From NCBI GenBank assembly GCA_045579105.1, contig JAZNLM010000002.1, forward strand, positions 1 to 18,276: DNA of 18,276 nucleotides, written 5' to 3'. How positions within the stretch are numbered: the first letter of the stretch is position 1; each line of letters opens with the position of its first letter. Positions 7,887-15,862 of this stretch are shown here, piece after piece. The notes beneath the pieces were generated by a model. The model saw only the letters and a program-made list of their open reading frames with translations, had not been told where the DNA came from and searched no databases. This DNA is from Flemingiibacterium sp045579105 (GTDB taxonomy: Bacteria > Bacillota > Clostridia > Oscillospirales > CAG-272). The position numbers and the translations under genes were made by a program.

Positions 7887-7912
7887 GTCGATTATTCTAT
7901 TGGAGTAAGTAC

Positions 7913-7941
7913 ATTATAGCACCTTTACGACATAATGTCAA
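7913..7941 (-). promoter_or_regulatory. Promoter of the riboswitch-thiT transcript
   Basis: On the minus strand, TTGACA (7941-7936), 17 bases, TATAAT (7918-7913) with an extended -10 TGC. It is a perfect consensus sigma-A promoter starting 18 bases after the radical SAM stop codon, so control of thiT can rest on the riboswitch rather than on initiation. Confidence 0.93.
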
Positions 7942-7958
7942 GCAAAAATGCAAAAAAT

Positions 7959-8585
7959 CTACATTTTATTCGCGCCTGCACTCACTATATATGTGAATCT
8001 ATCGAAATTAGTATATCCATACTCCCGAAGGATTGATATTGATTTTTCGATATCTTTCGATGTATTGAAATTCGGTATCATCGGTACGCGTACTGTAACG
8101 CTCTCGGCAAACTGTGAGAGATGGTCAAGTGCGCGCTTCATCAGCGTGGACGATTTGCTTGTGTACTTCGTGTAAATATTGTCGTTCATATCCTTTATGT
8201 CGACTATATATTCGTCAATAATCCCGTCGAGAAGCGAGAGCTTTGATAAATCAACAGAAAGGCAGGTTTCGAGCGTAAAGCGCCAATTATCACCCTTGTT
8301 GCGCGTATATAAGATAAACTCACGGATAAATTCTGCCTGCAAAAGTGGTTCGCCGCCGCCGAAAACTATACCTCCGCCCGTCGCGCTGAAATAGAGTGCA
8401 TCAACGGCTACGCGCTCATACAATTCTTCCACTGTAAATTTAAGCGCCGCCTTCCCTATTTTGCACTGCGGATTAAGGCAGTATTTGCAGTCAAGCGGAC
8501 AACCGTGACCGCCCACGAGCGTGGTTACTCCAACACCGTCGCGTCCGATGCGGTGGCGTGATACACCTATAGCTTTGAAAGTCAT
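7959..8585 (-). CDS. Radical SAM protein, PFL-activating-enzyme type
   Basis: A compact 208-residue single-domain radical SAM enzyme. The [4Fe-4S] ligands are C29, C33 and C36 (GCPLDCKYC, the CX3CX2C pattern). The SAM-binding GGE motif is FGGGEPLLQ (75-83), followed by ETCLSVD (106-112), DIKDMN (129-134) and VPMIPNFN (168-175), all as in the PflA/COG1180 group. It lacks the extra ferredoxin insert of glycerol-dehydratase activases and the SPASM domain of peptide maturases. Its ATG overlaps the TGA of the preceding Cys-cluster gene (ATGA), so the pair is coupled. No glycyl-radical enzyme is in the window, so its target is unknown. It may act on or with its partner protein (inference). Confidence 0.92.
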   Translation of the reverse strand: MTFKAIGVSRHRIGRDGVGVTTLVGGHGCPLDCKYCLNPQCKIGKAALKFTVEELYERVAVDALYFSATGGGIVFGGGEPLLQAEFIREFILYTRNKGDNWRFTLETCLSVDLSKLSLLDGIIDEYIVDIKDMNDNIYTKYTSKSSTLMKRALDHLSQFAESVTVRVPMIPNFNTSKDIEKSISILREYGYTNFDRFTYIVSAGANKM

Positions 8586-9058
8586 TCTTCTGCTTGTGTA
8601 TCTTCAAGCGGAAGCCCGCCTGCGATTTCTTCGGTTATAGCAATATCGCCTTGAAGTTCTTCTGGTACAAGAACGTTGCCTTCAAGAGTGTCTACCACTA
8701 ATTCGCCGCCAAGCTCTGACGTGTCAGGCGGCATAATTCCGTCCGAATGATCCACAATCATATCGCCCTGTAATGTATTAACGCCTACACGCGAGCCTAT
8801 CTCATCGATTATATCGCATGATGCGGCGTTGAGGGCAACTATTCCTGCCGAAATACCGGCAACAGCAATTTTAAAACCGTGTTTGCGACGGTTTTCAAGC
8901 TCACGTTCAAGATATCTCATTTCTGCCTCACAGCGAGGACACGTACCCTTGCAATCGCCCTTATGCGTACATTCGGGAATTTCGAGAGGGATATCGTTCG
9001 TCTTTGCAATATCACTTCGTATTTGCTTTAGAATTTTGCATTTTTCTTTGCCTTTCAT
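8582..9058 (-). CDS. Cys-cluster protein with membrane segment and repetitive acidic tail, partner of the radical SAM enzyme
   Basis: 158 residues from the ATG at 9058, which follows AAGGAGG by 6 bases; a longer reading from an upstream TTG would enter the central terminator and is rejected. Residues 1-50 hold C7 and a cluster C30, C36, C40, C43 (ECTHKGDCKGTCPRCEAE), suited to binding a metal or Fe-S cluster. Residues 47-60 are charged helix. Residues 62-81 (ending LNAASC) are hydrophobic, either a membrane segment or an unusual lipobox-like site. The tail (82-158) is acidic with five degenerate LxGxhhh units at 96, 116, 125, 135 and 145, roughly 10 residues apart. I recall the N-terminal motif from unstudied clostridial proteins encoded beside radical SAM genes. 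Function unknown; electron donor, scaffold or substrate are all possible. Confidence 0.82.
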   Translation of the reverse strand: MKGKEKCKILKQIRSDIAKTNDIPLEIPECTHKGDCKGTCPRCEAEMRYLERELENRRKHGFKIAVAGISAGIVALNAASCDIIDEIGSRVGVNTLQGDMIVDHSDGIMPPDTSELGGELVVDTLEGNVLVPEELQGDIAITEEIAGGLPLEDTQAEE

Positions 9059-9122
9059 AACGTACCTCCTTGATCTGGTACTAATATGACGGACAGAAAC
9101 CAAAAAAGTTCCATAAAAACGC

Positions 9123-9154
9123 AAAAAGACCGCGAAAATTTTCGCGGTCTTTTT
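9123..9154. terminator. Central hairpin at the symmetry axis
   Basis: GACCGCG (9128-9134) pairs with CGCGGTC (9143-9149) around an AAAATTTT loop, with five A before and five T after, the layout of a bidirectional intrinsic terminator. It most likely ended the gene that truly lies upstream of the Cys-cluster gene; that gene is lost. The 160 bases between the two divergent copies of that gene (9059-9218) contain only this and mirrored leader sequence. I could not name a convincing promoter there. Confidence 0.8.
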
Positions 9155-9218
9155 GCGTTTTTATGGAACTTTTTTGGTTTCTGTCCGTCATATTAGTACC
9201 AGATCAAGGAGGTACGTT

Positions 9219-9695
9219 ATGAAAGGCAAAGAAAAATGCAAAATTCTAAAGCAAATACGAAGTGATATTGCAAAGACGAACGATATCCCTCTCGAAATTC
9301 CCGAATGTACGCATAAGGGCGATTGCAAGGGTACGTGTCCTCGCTGTGAGGCAGAAATGAGATATCTTGAACGTGAGCTTGAAAACCGTCGCAAACACGG
9401 TTTTAAAATTGCTGTTGCCGGTATTTCGGCAGGAATAGTTGCCCTCAACGCCGCATCATGCGATATAATCGATGAGATAGGCTCGCGTGTAGGCGTTAAT
9501 ACATTACAGGGCGATATGATTGTGGATCATTCGGACGGAATTATGCCGCCTGACACGTCAGAGCTTGGCGGCGAATTAGTGGTAGACACTCTTGAAGGCA
9601 ACGTTCTTGTACCAGAAGAACTTCAAGGCGATATTGCTATAACCGAAGAAATCGCAGGCGGGCTTCCGCTTGAAGATACACAAGCAGAAGAATGA
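9219..9695 (+). CDS. Cys-cluster protein with membrane segment and repetitive acidic tail (mirror copy)
   Basis: Exact reverse-complement duplicate of the gene at 8582-9058; see there for domains. The ATG at 9219 follows AAGGAGG, and the TGA at the end overlaps the ATG of the radical SAM gene. It is probably the same genomic locus counted twice. Confidence 0.82.
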   Translation: MKGKEKCKILKQIRSDIAKTNDIPLEIPECTHKGDCKGTCPRCEAEMRYLERELENRRKHGFKIAVAGISAGIVALNAASCDIIDEIGSRVGVNTLQGDMIVDHSDGIMPPDTSELGGELVVDTLEGNVLVPEELQGDIAITEEIAGGLPLEDTQAEE

Positions 9696-10318
9696 CTTTC
9701 AAAGCTATAGGTGTATCACGCCACCGCATCGGACGCGACGGTGTTGGAGTAACCACGCTCGTGGGCGGTCACGGTTGTCCGCTTGACTGCAAATACTGCC
9801 TTAATCCGCAGTGCAAAATAGGGAAGGCGGCGCTTAAATTTACAGTGGAAGAATTGTATGAGCGCGTAGCCGTTGATGCACTCTATTTCAGCGCGACGGG
9901 CGGAGGTATAGTTTTCGGCGGCGGCGAACCACTTTTGCAGGCAGAATTTATCCGTGAGTTTATCTTATATACGCGCAACAAGGGTGATAATTGGCGCTTT
10001 ACGCTCGAAACCTGCCTTTCTGTTGATTTATCAAAGCTCTCGCTTCTCGACGGGATTATTGACGAATATATAGTCGACATAAAGGATATGAACGACAATA
10101 TTTACACGAAGTACACAAGCAAATCGTCCACGCTGATGAAGCGCGCACTTGACCATCTCTCACAGTTTGCCGAGAGCGTTACAGTACGCGTACCGATGAT
10201 ACCGAATTTCAATACATCGAAAGATATCGAAAAATCAATATCAATCCTTCGGGAGTATGGATATACTAATTTCGATAGATTCACATATATAGTGAGTGCA
10301 GGCGCGAATAAAATGTAG
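9692..10318 (+). CDS. Radical SAM protein, PFL-activating-enzyme type (mirror copy)
   Basis: Identical to the product of 7959-8585: CX3CX2C cluster ligands C29, C33, C36 and the FGGGEP SAM motif, 208 residues. It is coupled to the Cys-cluster gene by a 4-base ATGA overlap. No terminator follows, so transcription may read through into the thiT leader. Confidence 0.92.
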   Translation: MTFKAIGVSRHRIGRDGVGVTTLVGGHGCPLDCKYCLNPQCKIGKAALKFTVEELYERVAVDALYFSATGGGIVFGGGEPLLQAEFIREFILYTRNKGDNWRFTLETCLSVDLSKLSLLDGIIDEYIVDIKDMNDNIYTKYTSKSSTLMKRALDHLSQFAESVTVRVPMIPNFNTSKDIEKSISILREYGYTNFDRFTYIVSAGANKM

Positions 10319-10335
10319 ATTTTTTGCATTTTTGC

Positions 10336-10364
10336 TTGACATTATGTCGTAAAGGTGCTATAAT
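10336..10364 (+). promoter_or_regulatory. Promoter of riboswitch-thiT (mirror copy)
   Basis: TTGACA (10336-10341), 17 bases, TATAAT (10359-10364), extended by TGC. Mirror of 7913-7941. Predicted start about 10371. Confidence 0.93.
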
Positions 10365-10390
10365 GTACTTACTCCAATAGAATAATCGAC

Positions 10391-10490
10391 ACAGGGGTGC
10401 GAAAAGCTCGTCAGTGCACGGACGCGGCTTTAGCTGAGACGGTCAAAGACCGAACCCTCTGAACCTGTACGGGTAATTCCGGCGTAGGGA
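10391..10490 (+). ncRNA. TPP riboswitch (mirror copy)
   Basis: Mirror of 7787-7886, here in reading orientation: ACAGGGGTGC at 10391, CTGAGA at 10434-10439, ACCCT at 10454-10458, GAACCTG at 10461-10467, and the GGGTAATTCC...GTAGGGA block at 10471-10490. A further GCGGC-ATTT-GCCGC hairpin follows at 10506-10519, between aptamer and terminator. Confidence 0.96.
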
Positions 10491-10537
10491 TATCGCGATA
10501 AGCTTGCGGCATTTGCCGCGGCTTCTCACACGTCACT

Positions 10538-10576
10538 AATTCTCCGAACAAGGTTATTTGTTTGGAGAATTTTTTT
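10538..10576 (+). terminator. Riboswitch-controlled terminator (mirror copy)
   Basis: The stem pairs 10538-10551 with 10558-10571, loop GGTTAT, then T run to 10576. The thiT binding site AAGGAG follows at once. Mirror of 7701-7739. Confidence 0.85.
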
Positions 10577-10592
10577 AAGGAGTTTTTTCAAA

Positions 10593-11159
10593 ATGAAAAA
10601 CAGAAACATTCATACGCTCGTACAGTGCGCGATACTTGTAGCAATGTCTACTGTACTGAGTTTTCTCGTGCTTTATGAAGCACCTCTTGGCGGCTCGGTA
10701 ACTATTCTCTCGATGCTGCCGATATGTCTTGTTGGTCTTATGCACGGCCCAAAGTGGGGATTTGGTGCGGCTTTTGTGTACTCGATCATACAACTCATTA
10801 CGAGTAAATGCTTCGCTTGGGGACTCACGCCTACCGTGCTAATCGTTTGCATACTGTTTGACTACATAGTAGCATTTACCCTGCTCGGTGTTACCGGGTT
10901 TTTTAAGGGCAAGGGAAGGCTCGGTATGTGCGGTGCTGTACTTCTGGCTATAGCGCTTCGCATGCTTTGCCACTACATAACCGGAGTCACCATTTGGGAA
11001 GCGAGTATGCCTGATACGTGGGATAACGTATGGCTCTATTCGCTTGCATATAATGGATTCTATATGCTTCCTGAAGCAGTGTTTACTATGGTTGGCACGA
11101 TTGCTTTAAGTGCGGTTCCACAGCTTTGGCGAATTATCAACGGTAATAAAAACGCATAA
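10593..11159 (+). CDS. thiT: ECF thiamine transporter S component ThiT (mirror copy)
   Basis: Identical to the product of 7118-7684: 188 residues, about six membrane helices, the GGSVTILSMLPI block and thiamine-site residues H127, W135, Y149 and N154. It is downstream of the TPP riboswitch and convergent with the uxaC unit. Confidence 0.93.
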   Translation: MKNRNIHTLVQCAILVAMSTVLSFLVLYEAPLGGSVTILSMLPICLVGLMHGPKWGFGAAFVYSIIQLITSKCFAWGLTPTVLIVCILFDYIVAFTLLGVTGFFKGKGRLGMCGAVLLAIALRMLCHYITGVTIWEASMPDTWDNVWLYSLAYNGFYMLPEAVFTMVGTIALSAVPQLWRIINGNKNA

Positions 11160-11164
11160 AATTA

Positions 11165-11193
11165 CACCCGTAAGACATAACGTCTTACGGGTG
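11165..11193. terminator. Bidirectional terminator between thiT and the uxaC unit (mirror copy)
   Basis: A 12-bp perfect stem with 5-base loop, the mirror of 7084-7112, placed between two convergent stop codons. Confidence 0.8.
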
Positions 11194-11199
11194 CCTTCT

Positions 11200-11814
11200 T
11201 TATGGATTATAGCTGTATGAAACGTCGGTTATCTTGATTTCACGTCCGTCGTCTATAATAGTGTAGAATTCCGGACGCTCTGCATCACTCTTGACGTCGT
11301 TGCGGAACGTGCCGTCGTTTTTCATTATCTTGTAGGATACTTTGTAAACATACACAGTGTTGTTTGCATTATCAAAAGATGATATTCGCTCAAGCTTCAT
11401 ATCGTAAACACGCTGCATCGTAATCTCGTCCCAACGGTAGTTTTTATCGAAATATTCGTCAGCATAGAATCCGCACAATGCATCGGCGTTGCCTTGCATT
11501 AAAGCCTCAAAGTAAAGTGCCATAAAGTCAACGCATATGCCGTAGTCATCGTAAATACCATCGGTTATAGTCACAGAGACACCGCCATCGATATACGTAA
11601 TATAACGGTTTTGATCAAGCCATTCCTTATCCTCATATATGTTCTCGTCCCAATTTGGTATTTCGAGAAGTGGGCGAAGCGTGGTTTCTGGCGTATCGTT
11701 AACCGAGGGATTTACCTTATCTCCAAGCGAAAGGATAATGCCACAGATAAGGGAACACACAAGCAATATAACGATAGCCGTTATCATACGCTTTTTTCTT
11801 ATTAGCTTATCCAT
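11200..11814 (-). CDS. Membrane-anchored protein of unknown function downstream of uxaC (mirror copy)
   Basis: Identical to the product of 6463-7077: 204 residues, signal-anchor at about 10-30 and a possible NTF2-like extracytoplasmic domain. It starts 3 bases after the uxaC stop. Confidence 0.7.
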   Translation of the reverse strand: MDKLIRKKRMITAIVILLVCSLICGIILSLGDKVNPSVNDTPETTLRPLLEIPNWDENIYEDKEWLDQNRYITYIDGGVSVTITDGIYDDYGICVDFMALYFEALMQGNADALCGFYADEYFDKNYRWDEITMQRVYDMKLERISSFDNANNTVYVYKVSYKIMKNDGTFRNDVKSDAERPEFYTIIDDGREIKITDVSYSYNP

Positions 11815-11817
11815 ATA

Positions 11818-13230
11818 TCAAAAACCAAAGTAACTCTTGGTGTTGTTGTAGCAAATGTCAACAACAAGCTCTGCGAGTGCATCAACGTCTTCGGGATATT
11901 CACCATTTTCAACCCATTTACCTATAAGGTTGCAGAGAATACGACGGAAATATTCGTGTCGGGCGTAGGAGAGGAATGAGCGCGAGTCAGTGAGCATACC
12001 GAGGAACTGTCCGAGTGCGTTGAGGTTGGCAAGGTCGGTCATCTGACGGCGCATACCGTCGAGGTTGTCATTAAACCACCAGGCAGATCCCTGCATAACG
12101 AGAGGCTTACCGTCACCCGAAGATTCAAAACAACCGCAAAGTGTACACACAGCCGCATTGTCGCTGGGGCTGATAGAATAGAGAATAGTTCTAGGAAGCT
12201 TGTCGTTCTGCTCCATTTTGTTAAGAAGTTTAGAAAGCGGTGTTATCATATCGTAGTTGCCGATTGTGTCGTAACCTGTATCCGGACCGAGCTTCTTGAA
12301 CATCCGGGTATTCTGATTTCGGTTTACTCCGAAGTGTATCTGCATAACGAGTCTACGGCACTTATACTGAGCACCAAGAAATGCGATAATTTCAGTACGT
12401 ATCTTTGTAACTTCTTCTGTGGTAAGTCCCACTCCGTCGTTAGCGAGCGCCTTCTTGAAAATTTCGTTAAGTTCATAGTTGGATGCTTCGGCGAATATCA
12501 TATAGCCGTCGAGTGTGTGATCTGCGGCTTTACAGCCAAGTTCGCAGAAAACATCAAGACGCTGCATAAGTGCAAGCTTCAATGAGTCTGTGTCGATTAC
12601 GTTAACGCCTGATACTTCGGAGAGCTTTGAAATGTAGCTTGCAAATCCGGGCTTGTCGACAGCGAGAACCTTGTCGGGACAGAAAGTAGGAAACACTTTA
12701 ACGTCAAACGAAGGATTGTCACGAAGCTGCTTGTGCCACTCAAGAGTGTCGATAGAATCATCAGTTGTGCAGAGAGTTTCAACGCCCGAACACTTGATGA
12801 TGTTGCGAGCACTCATTTCAGGAGTACGGAGCTTCTTGTTGCAAATAGCCCATATCTCATCGCAGTTATCTTCGTTGATAATAAGATCGCAGTCAAAATA
12901 GCGCTTAAGTTCAAGGTGCGACCAGTGGTAAAGTGGATTGCCGATGAGTTTGGGCATACACTTACAGTATGCTCTGAACTTGTCATAGTCGGAGCCGTCG
13001 CCGGTGATAAACTCCTCTGAAATACCGCAGCAACGCATTGCGCGCCACTTGTAGTAGTCACCGGCAAGCCAAAGCTCGGTTATGTTATTGTATATTTTGT
13101 CCTGTGCGATATCCTTGGGCGAAACGTGACAGTGGTAGTCGATTATCGGCAGTTTTGCTGCGTAATTGTGGTACAGAGCCTTAGCGACATCTGTTTCAAG
13201 AAGGAAATCTTCGTCCATGAATTTCTTCAT
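11818..13230 (-). CDS. uxaC: Glucuronate isomerase (mirror copy)
   Basis: Identical to the product of 5047-6459: 470 residues, HCH metal site at H33/H35, the GNPLYHW block and MLTDSRSFLSYARHEYF near the C-terminus. It isomerises D-glucuronate and D-galacturonate. Confidence 0.97.
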   Translation of the reverse strand: MKKFMDEDFLLETDVAKALYHNYAAKLPIIDYHCHVSPKDIAQDKIYNNITELWLAGDYYKWRAMRCCGISEEFITGDGSDYDKFRAYCKCMPKLIGNPLYHWSHLELKRYFDCDLIINEDNCDEIWAICNKKLRTPEMSARNIIKCSGVETLCTTDDSIDTLEWHKQLRDNPSFDVKVFPTFCPDKVLAVDKPGFASYISKLSEVSGVNVIDTDSLKLALMQRLDVFCELGCKAADHTLDGYMIFAEASNYELNEIFKKALANDGVGLTTEEVTKIRTEIIAFLGAQYKCRRLVMQIHFGVNRNQNTRMFKKLGPDTGYDTIGNYDMITPLSKLLNKMEQNDKLPRTILYSISPSDNAAVCTLCGCFESSGDGKPLVMQGSAWWFNDNLDGMRRQMTDLANLNALGQFLGMLTDSRSFLSYARHEYFRRILCNLIGKWVENGEYPEDVDALAELVVDICYNNTKSYFGF

Positions 13231-13244
13231 ACTCTGTTAACTAA

Positions 13245-13266
13245 CCCCCGAAGGGGAGCTCCTTTC
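13245..13266 (-). promoter_or_regulatory. Distant Shine-Dalgarno and UUCG hairpin in the uxaC leader (mirror copy)
   Basis: Mirror of 5011-5032: GAAAGGAG at 13266-13259 and the CCCC-TTCG-GGGG hairpin at 13256-13245, with 28 bases from the binding site to the ATG. Confidence 0.6.
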
Positions 13267-13312
13267 AAAAATGTGTAAACGTATAGAATTTTACAAGCAT
13301 ATAATCAAATAT

Positions 13313-13341
13313 ATAATAACATAGTTTTTTTCAAAAAACAA
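13313..13341 (-). promoter_or_regulatory. Promoter of uxaC (mirror copy)
   Basis: TTGTTT-N17-TATTAT with extended -10, on the minus strand. Mirror of 4936-4964. Confidence 0.62.
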
Positions 13342-13370
13342 TAATATTTTTGAATTTTTTGCGAATATAC

Positions 13371-13399
13371 TTGTACTTATGTGAAAAATGTGCTAAAAT
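13371..13399 (+). promoter_or_regulatory. Promoter of the PHP-phosphatase operon (mirror copy)
   Basis: TTGTAC (13371-13376), 17 bases, TAAAAT (13394-13399) with extended TGC. Mirror of 4878-4906. Confidence 0.62.
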
Positions 13400-13448
13400 A
13401 TAAAGTGGTTATATATTTTTTGTGTGAAGGTGGAAAGGGTGTGGCGGT

Positions 13449-14255
13449 TTGTATATTAACGACTCACATATACACACAAAGTATTCGTTCGACAGTGAAT
13501 CCGAAATATCAGACATCGTAGAATGCGCGATTGCACGCGGTGTTGACGAGATATCGCTGTGCGACCACTATGATATCGACAATGTTATTGACGGTATCTA
13601 TCCGCCTTTCGATATGGAAGGTGCGAAGCAGTATATCCTTGAAGCAAAAGAGAAGTATGCGGGGAAGATTCGTATAAACTACGGAGTCGAGCTGGGACAG
13701 GCGCACGTAAAACCTACCCAAGCAAGAGAAATACTATCCCAAATGGGGTACGATTTCATTATAGGCTCACTTCACAATTTACGTGGTTATCCTGATTTCG
13801 CTTTGCTTAGGCTTGACCATATGTGTGCAATGCAAATTGAATATCTCATGCAGCGTATGCTCGCGGAAACCGAAGAAATCGTGGATTTCGGGGGCTTTTC
13901 CACACTTGCGCACATTACCTACATTCAACGTTACCTCACCCTTGCCGGAAAACCGTTTGACTACACGGTGTACGCAGATGTTTTTGAGCGTATTTTTAAG
14001 AAGCTTATTTCAAAAAATATTGCACTTGAAATAAACACGTCAGGACTTCGCAGAAACAGCATAACGATGCCCGGGTATGAGCTTGCAGTCATGTATAGAG
14101 ATTGCGGCGGCGAACTTATAACCTTTGGCTCGGATTCACATTTTGCTGAGGATGTTGGAAAGGGAATAGAAGAAGCGGCTAGTGCGCTTCGTTCTCTCGG
14201 ATTTAAGTCACAGTGCGTTGTGCGTGACGGTAAGCTCACACAAATAGAACTTTAA
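13449..14255 (+). CDS. PHP-domain phosphoesterase, histidinol-phosphatase candidate (mirror copy)
   Basis: Identical to the product of 4022-4828. It begins with TTG at 13449, with GGAAAGGG at 13432-13439. Metal ligands are H7, H9, D39, H40, E81, H109, H155, D229 and H231. First gene of a four-gene operon. Confidence 0.88.
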   Translation: MYINDSHIHTKYSFDSESEISDIVECAIARGVDEISLCDHYDIDNVIDGIYPPFDMEGAKQYILEAKEKYAGKIRINYGVELGQAHVKPTQAREILSQMGYDFIIGSLHNLRGYPDFALLRLDHMCAMQIEYLMQRMLAETEEIVDFGGFSTLAHITYIQRYLTLAGKPFDYTVYADVFERIFKKLISKNIALEINTSGLRRNSITMPGYELAVMYRDCGGELITFGSDSHFAEDVGKGIEEAASALRSLGFKSQCVVRDGKLTQIEL

Positions 14256-14272
14256 ATAGTACGGAGTTAAAA

Positions 14273-15862
14273 ATGCTTGATTCAACATTCAGTCTTCTTT
14301 ATCCAAACGGCGACGAGATTTCATCAGGCAAGGTATCAATTTCCGATAGTGTAATATCAGAGCTTGGACTTGATTTTCTACTCGATCTCAAAAACTCCTC
14401 GCTGTCCGACTATTTTACAACGGACAAAGCAACAATTGAATACCGACTCGAAGTTATTGAGGATCTGCTTAACAATCCCACAGTGGTGGATACTTTAAAA
14501 AGTGTACTCACGCTTCTTAACGATATAATTGAGCTTCGCGCCATAAAAAGTGAAACGGAGGTTGCGAAGAACTACCTCTACAGCATAACTGAAATGGAGC
14601 TTTACATAGACATTGTAGCACGTCTTGCAAAAGGCTTTGCAGATGTGGGGGATAATGTAAAATCACGTGCCCTAAAAAAGCTTACCGAAACCGTTACGGA
14701 GCTTTGGGAAAGTGAGTATTACCGTGAGCTTAACGAAAAGCTTGGTGAACTCACCGCCAAGGTGCATGATGTAAAATCTGTTACTATCGGTGTAAATCTT
14801 GACTCAGAATTTCGTCCGACAGATGCGGGCGTTGTGAGTATTAACGCAGAGCGATTCAAGAGTGGTAAAGTTATTGATAAGATACTTCGTATGGACTTTA
14901 AGGATGGCGATTACACCTGTATCGCGCCGCTTGTACCGTACACGAACGCTCACACCGATAACGCGAAGATAGCCTTCACAAACGCGTTCAACAACGCGAT
15001 GAACAATATTTTTAAGTCAGACGTACGTCAGTGGCGCTCACTGGTACAGTTTTATGTTCTCTCCAACACTGATTTTCTGCTTCATATAATGCCGGAAATC
15101 GAGTTTCTTACCAAGGCGCAGCACCTTTTGCTTGCCTTGAAGAGTCGTGGACTTGCGCTTGCCGCGCCCGAAATATGTGATATGGACGCGCGAGAATTCA
15201 CTTCAAATGGTATCTACAATCCCGTTGTGGCGCTTAAGGTGGACGCACCTATGGTTAAAAACGACATTGCCTTTGATGATACAGCGAAAATATACGTTCT
15301 CACCGGCCCGAACAGAGGCGGTAAATCGGTTATAACCTGCGCGATAGGTATAGTTCAGGCGCTCGCCCAGCTCGGTCTGCCGGTAAGCGCAGATAACGCA
15401 AAAATATCACCTGCCAGCGGTATATTTACGCATTTTCCGACGGATGGCGGTGACACCATAGAAAAGGGAAGACTTGGCGAGGAATGTACCCGTCTTAACG
15501 AGATTTTTGACGTCGTAGACCGACACAGCCTTGTGTTGCTTGACGAATCCTTTAGTTCTACCGGTTCGTTTGAGGCTTCTTATATAGCTTCTGAGGTTTT
15601 AACCGGACTTTCAATGGTCGGATGTCGCTGTCTTTTCTCAACGCATCTGCATGAGCTGTCAGCGCATATTGACGAGATTAACAGGAAATGCGCCACAGAA
15701 GGCGGTGTGCCGATTGACACTCTCGTGGCAGGTATAAACGGTGCCGAGCGCTCATTTGAAATAACACGAGCCAAGCCGGACGGAAAATCTTATGCGCGGG
15801 ATATTGCCGAAAAATATGGAATTTCATATAGCAAAATAATGGCGCGCGTAAAAAATAAATAA
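14273..15862 (+). CDS. MutS-family ATPase lacking the mismatch-recognition domain (mirror copy)
   Basis: Identical to the product of 2415-4004: 529 residues, Walker A GPNRGGKS at 345-352 and Walker B LVLLDES at 420-426, with no N-terminal mismatch-binding domain and no Smr domain. Confidence 0.88.
   Translation: MLDSTFSLLYPNGDEISSGKVSISDSVISELGLDFLLDLKNSSLSDYFTTDKATIEYRLEVIEDLLNNPTVVDTLKSVLTLLNDIIELRAIKSETEVAKNYLYSITEMELYIDIVARLAKGFADVGDNVKSRALKKLTETVTELWESEYYRELNEKLGELTAKVHDVKSVTIGVNLDSEFRPTDAGVVSINAERFKSGKVIDKILRMDFKDGDYTCIAPLVPYTNAHTDNAKIAFTNAFNNAMNNIFKSDVRQWRSLVQFYVLSNTDFLLHIMPEIEFLTKAQHLLLALKSRGLALAAPEICDMDAREFTSNGIYNPVVALKVDAPMVKNDIAFDDTAKIYVLTGPNRGGKSVITCAIGIVQALAQLGLPVSADNAKISPASGIFTHFPTDGGDTIEKGRLGEECTRLNEIFDVVDRHSLVLLDESFSSTGSFEASYIASEVLTGLSMVGCRCLFSTHLHELSAHIDEINRKCATEGGVPIDTLVAGINGAERSFEITRAKPDGKSYARDIAEKYGISYSKIMARVKNK

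Noticed and set aside
9153..9218. Upstream in-frame extension of the Cys-cluster gene by 22 codons from a TTG (mirror 9059-9124)
   Set aside because: It starts inside the central terminator hairpin with no ribosome binding site, whereas the ATG at 9219 has AAGGAGG at ideal spacing.
8582..10318. Radical SAM peptide-maturation (RiPP) cluster with the small protein as precursor
   Set aside because: The enzyme lacks SPASM and any peptide-recognition domain, no transporter or protease is adjacent, and the small protein has a membrane segment. It is kept only as one option in the two-gene-unit finding.
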